Position numbers and translations under genes: made by a program. Of a stretch of 6,694 nt of DNA, positions 5,607-6,694 are shown piece after piece. The notes below the pieces were generated by a model that worked only from the letters and a program-made list of their open reading frames with translations, searched no databases and had not been told where the DNA came from. The stretch is from Desulfobacterales bacterium (GTDB lineage Bacteria > Desulfobacterota > Desulfobacteria > Desulfobacterales > JAFDCJ01), in NCBI GenBank assembly GCA_029932495.1, contig JAOZPY010000149.1:1-6694 (forward strand). The letters are read 5' to 3'. The first letter of the stretch is position 1; each line of letters begins with the position of its first letter.

Positions 5607-5814
5607 TTTCGATCAATTGCGGTCCACGCCGCGCCGGTGGGATATTTTTATTGCTCTGGTGTGTATTTTGGGCGTACTGCACGCATGCGCCGGTCAATTC
5701 ACACCTTACAATTTAACATCGATGGCGCTCCCAATGGACACCGGCAGCGAGGCCAAGGTGCATATTGTGCGCGGTGACCGCAATTTTTTGAACATGAAAT
5801 TTCGAGACATTTAA
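5593..5814 (+). CDS. Small membrane-anchored protein of unknown function (73 residues)
   Basis: I place a small gene in the 210 bases between the ATPase stop and the permease start. The frame encodes a basic N-terminus (RSTPRRW), one hydrophobic segment (IFIALVCILGVLHACAG) that could be an anchor or uncleaved signal, and about 40 polar residues (QFTPYNLTSMALPMDTGSEA then KVHIVRGDRNFLNMKFRDI) with strand-like alternation, probably outside the membrane. The Cys before AGQ has His at -2, a poor lipobox. The start is uncertain: TTG at 5593 overlaps the ATPase end by 14 bases, with TTG 5617 or ATG 5557/5536 as options and no clear ribosome binding site for any. Support comes from the membrane segment, the operon position, and a stop just 2 bases before the permease GTG, which suggests translational coupling. 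It matches no ABC component I know. It may instead be a chance frame. Confidence 0.5.
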   Translation: MQSADFDQLRSTPRRWDIFIALVCILGVLHACAGQFTPYNLTSMALPMDTGSEAKVHIVRGDRNFLNMKFRDI

Positions 5815-5816
5815 TT

Positions 5817-6694
5817 GTGAATGCCTATCTTCGCCAGACCCGTCAGATTGTGATCACACTGTTTGCGGTGTTTTTTTTCACATCGCTGGTGCTGCTGATT
5901 TCAGGTGCGCCGCCGATCAGTGCCTACTATCACATTTTGCGCGGATCGCTGGGTTCCTGGAATAAGTTTTCCCATGTGATCAAGGCCTGGATACCGCTGA
6001 CGCTGTGTGGTTGCGGACTTTTGTTTACCTTCCGCATTGGCCTGTGGAACATCGGTGTGGAAGGCCAGGTGATGATGGGGGCGGTTTTCAGCACGGCGCT
6101 GTTGCGCTTTGGACTTCAGAGCCAGGCCCCCGGGCTGTTTCTGGCAATGTCTCTGGTTGCCGGTATGATCGGCGGAGCTGTCTGGGCACTGATTGCCGGG
6201 TTTTTAAAAACCAAGGGCGACGTCAACGAAATTTTTGCCGGCCTGGGACTTAATTTTGTGGCCCAGGGGATCATTCTCTGGCTGATTTTCGGACCCTGGC
6301 GACGGCCAGGGGTGGCCTCCATGAGTGGAACGGAAACCTTTCCGGTGGCATTGTGGCTGCCCCAGCTGTCATCGTTGCGCCTTTCTCCCCCAGCTTTGGT
6401 GATTGTTATCGTTGCCCTGGTAGCAACCGGATTGCTGCTGCGCTACACCCGGATCGGGTTGAATCTAAAAGCCATCGGCAACAATCCGAATGCCGCTTTT
6501 CTATTCGGACTCAAGCCGGCCCGCTACATGATCGTGGCCATGGTGTTTGCCGGTGGATTTGCCGGACTGGCGGGCAGCCTGCAGGTCAGCGGGGTTTATC
6601 ACCGGCTGTTGCCGGCCATTTCCAGCAATTACGGTTACCTGGCGCTGCTGGTGGTCATGTTATGCGATTACAACATCTGGCTGGTGCCGGCGGT
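5817..6694 (+). CDS. BMP-type ABC importer permease (YufP-like, BPD_transp_2 family), 3' truncated
   Basis: The frame is open from GTG at 5817 to the window end (292 codons; relatives are about 350-370). Upstream the same frame closes at 5775-5777, and GTG is the only reasonable start; the ribosome binding site is weak, so coupling to the small ORF that ends 2 bases before is likely. The protein is strongly hydrophobic with several membrane helices, from IVITLFAVFFFTSLVLLI (11-28) onward. Family motifs are FRIGLWNIGVEGQ (72-84), GDVNEIFAGLGLNF (about 134-147) in the place of the usual VNE cytoplasmic loop, and TRIGLNLKAIGNNPNAA followed by a GGFAGLAGSL helix. It forms half of the import channel; the partner permease should follow directly downstream, as in other operons of this type. 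No stop or frameshift was seen. Confidence 0.92.
   Translation, partial: MNAYLRQTRQIVITLFAVFFFTSLVLLISGAPPISAYYHILRGSLGSWNKFSHVIKAWIPLTLCGCGLLFTFRIGLWNIGVEGQVMMGAVFSTALLRFGLQSQAPGLFLAMSLVAGMIGGAVWALIAGFLKTKGDVNEIFAGLGLNFVAQGIILWLIFGPWRRPGVASMSGTETFPVALWLPQLSSLRLSPPALVIVIVALVATGLLLRYTRIGLNLKAIGNNPNAAFLFGLKPARYMIVAMVFAGGFAGLAGSLQVSGVYHRLLPAISSNYGYLALLVVMLCDYNIWLVPA

Overview
The window looks like a chromosomal segment of a Gram-negative anaerobe. A deltaproteobacterial sulfate reducer (Desulfobacterota, Desulfobacterales-like) is my best guess. The base for this is the mix of a Na+-pump decarboxylase beta/gamma pair with an unusual extended gamma subunit, a periplasmic BMP-family nucleoside-type ABC importer, moderate GC content and good GGAGG-type ribosome binding sites. 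This placement is inference; no rRNA or taxon marker is present. There is no sign of IS elements, CRISPR arrays, tRNAs, prophage or toxin modules.

There are three transcription units. Unit A (+, 2-468) is the end of one gene overlapping (ATGA) a 115-residue protein of unknown function. Unit B (-, 2421 down to 528) holds a gamma-like (OadG-type) subunit with a long soluble C-terminal extension, a Na+-translocating decarboxylase beta subunit, and a small antibiotic-biosynthesis-monooxygenase (ABM) fold protein. It closes with a clear rho-independent terminator (491-527) that only works on the minus strand. Unit C (+, 2806 to beyond the end) is a BMP-family ABC importer: periplasmic binding protein, double-domain ATPase, an unrecognised 73-residue membrane-anchored protein, and the first permease, which runs off the window. 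A second permease is expected just downstream.

Units B and C are divergent across a 384-base regulatory region (2422-2805). It has a strong sigma70-like promoter for the importer (TTGACC-17-TATATA), a plausible extended -10 for the decarboxylase unit, a 12-base direct repeat whose second copy lies in an inverted repeat, and an 8-base tandem repeat. A perfect GC-only hairpin lies between the binding-protein gene and the ATPase gene, a usual place for uneven expression of a binding protein and its transporter.

Functionally, unit B would export Na+ at the expense of a carboxybiotin intermediate. However, the carboxyltransferase (alpha) and biotin-carrier subunits are not here, so they must be supplied from another locus. 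Unit C would import a nucleoside or similar small solute. The less ordinary parts are the gamma-subunit extension, the orphan gamma-beta-ABM arrangement, and the small membrane protein between the ATPase and permease genes.
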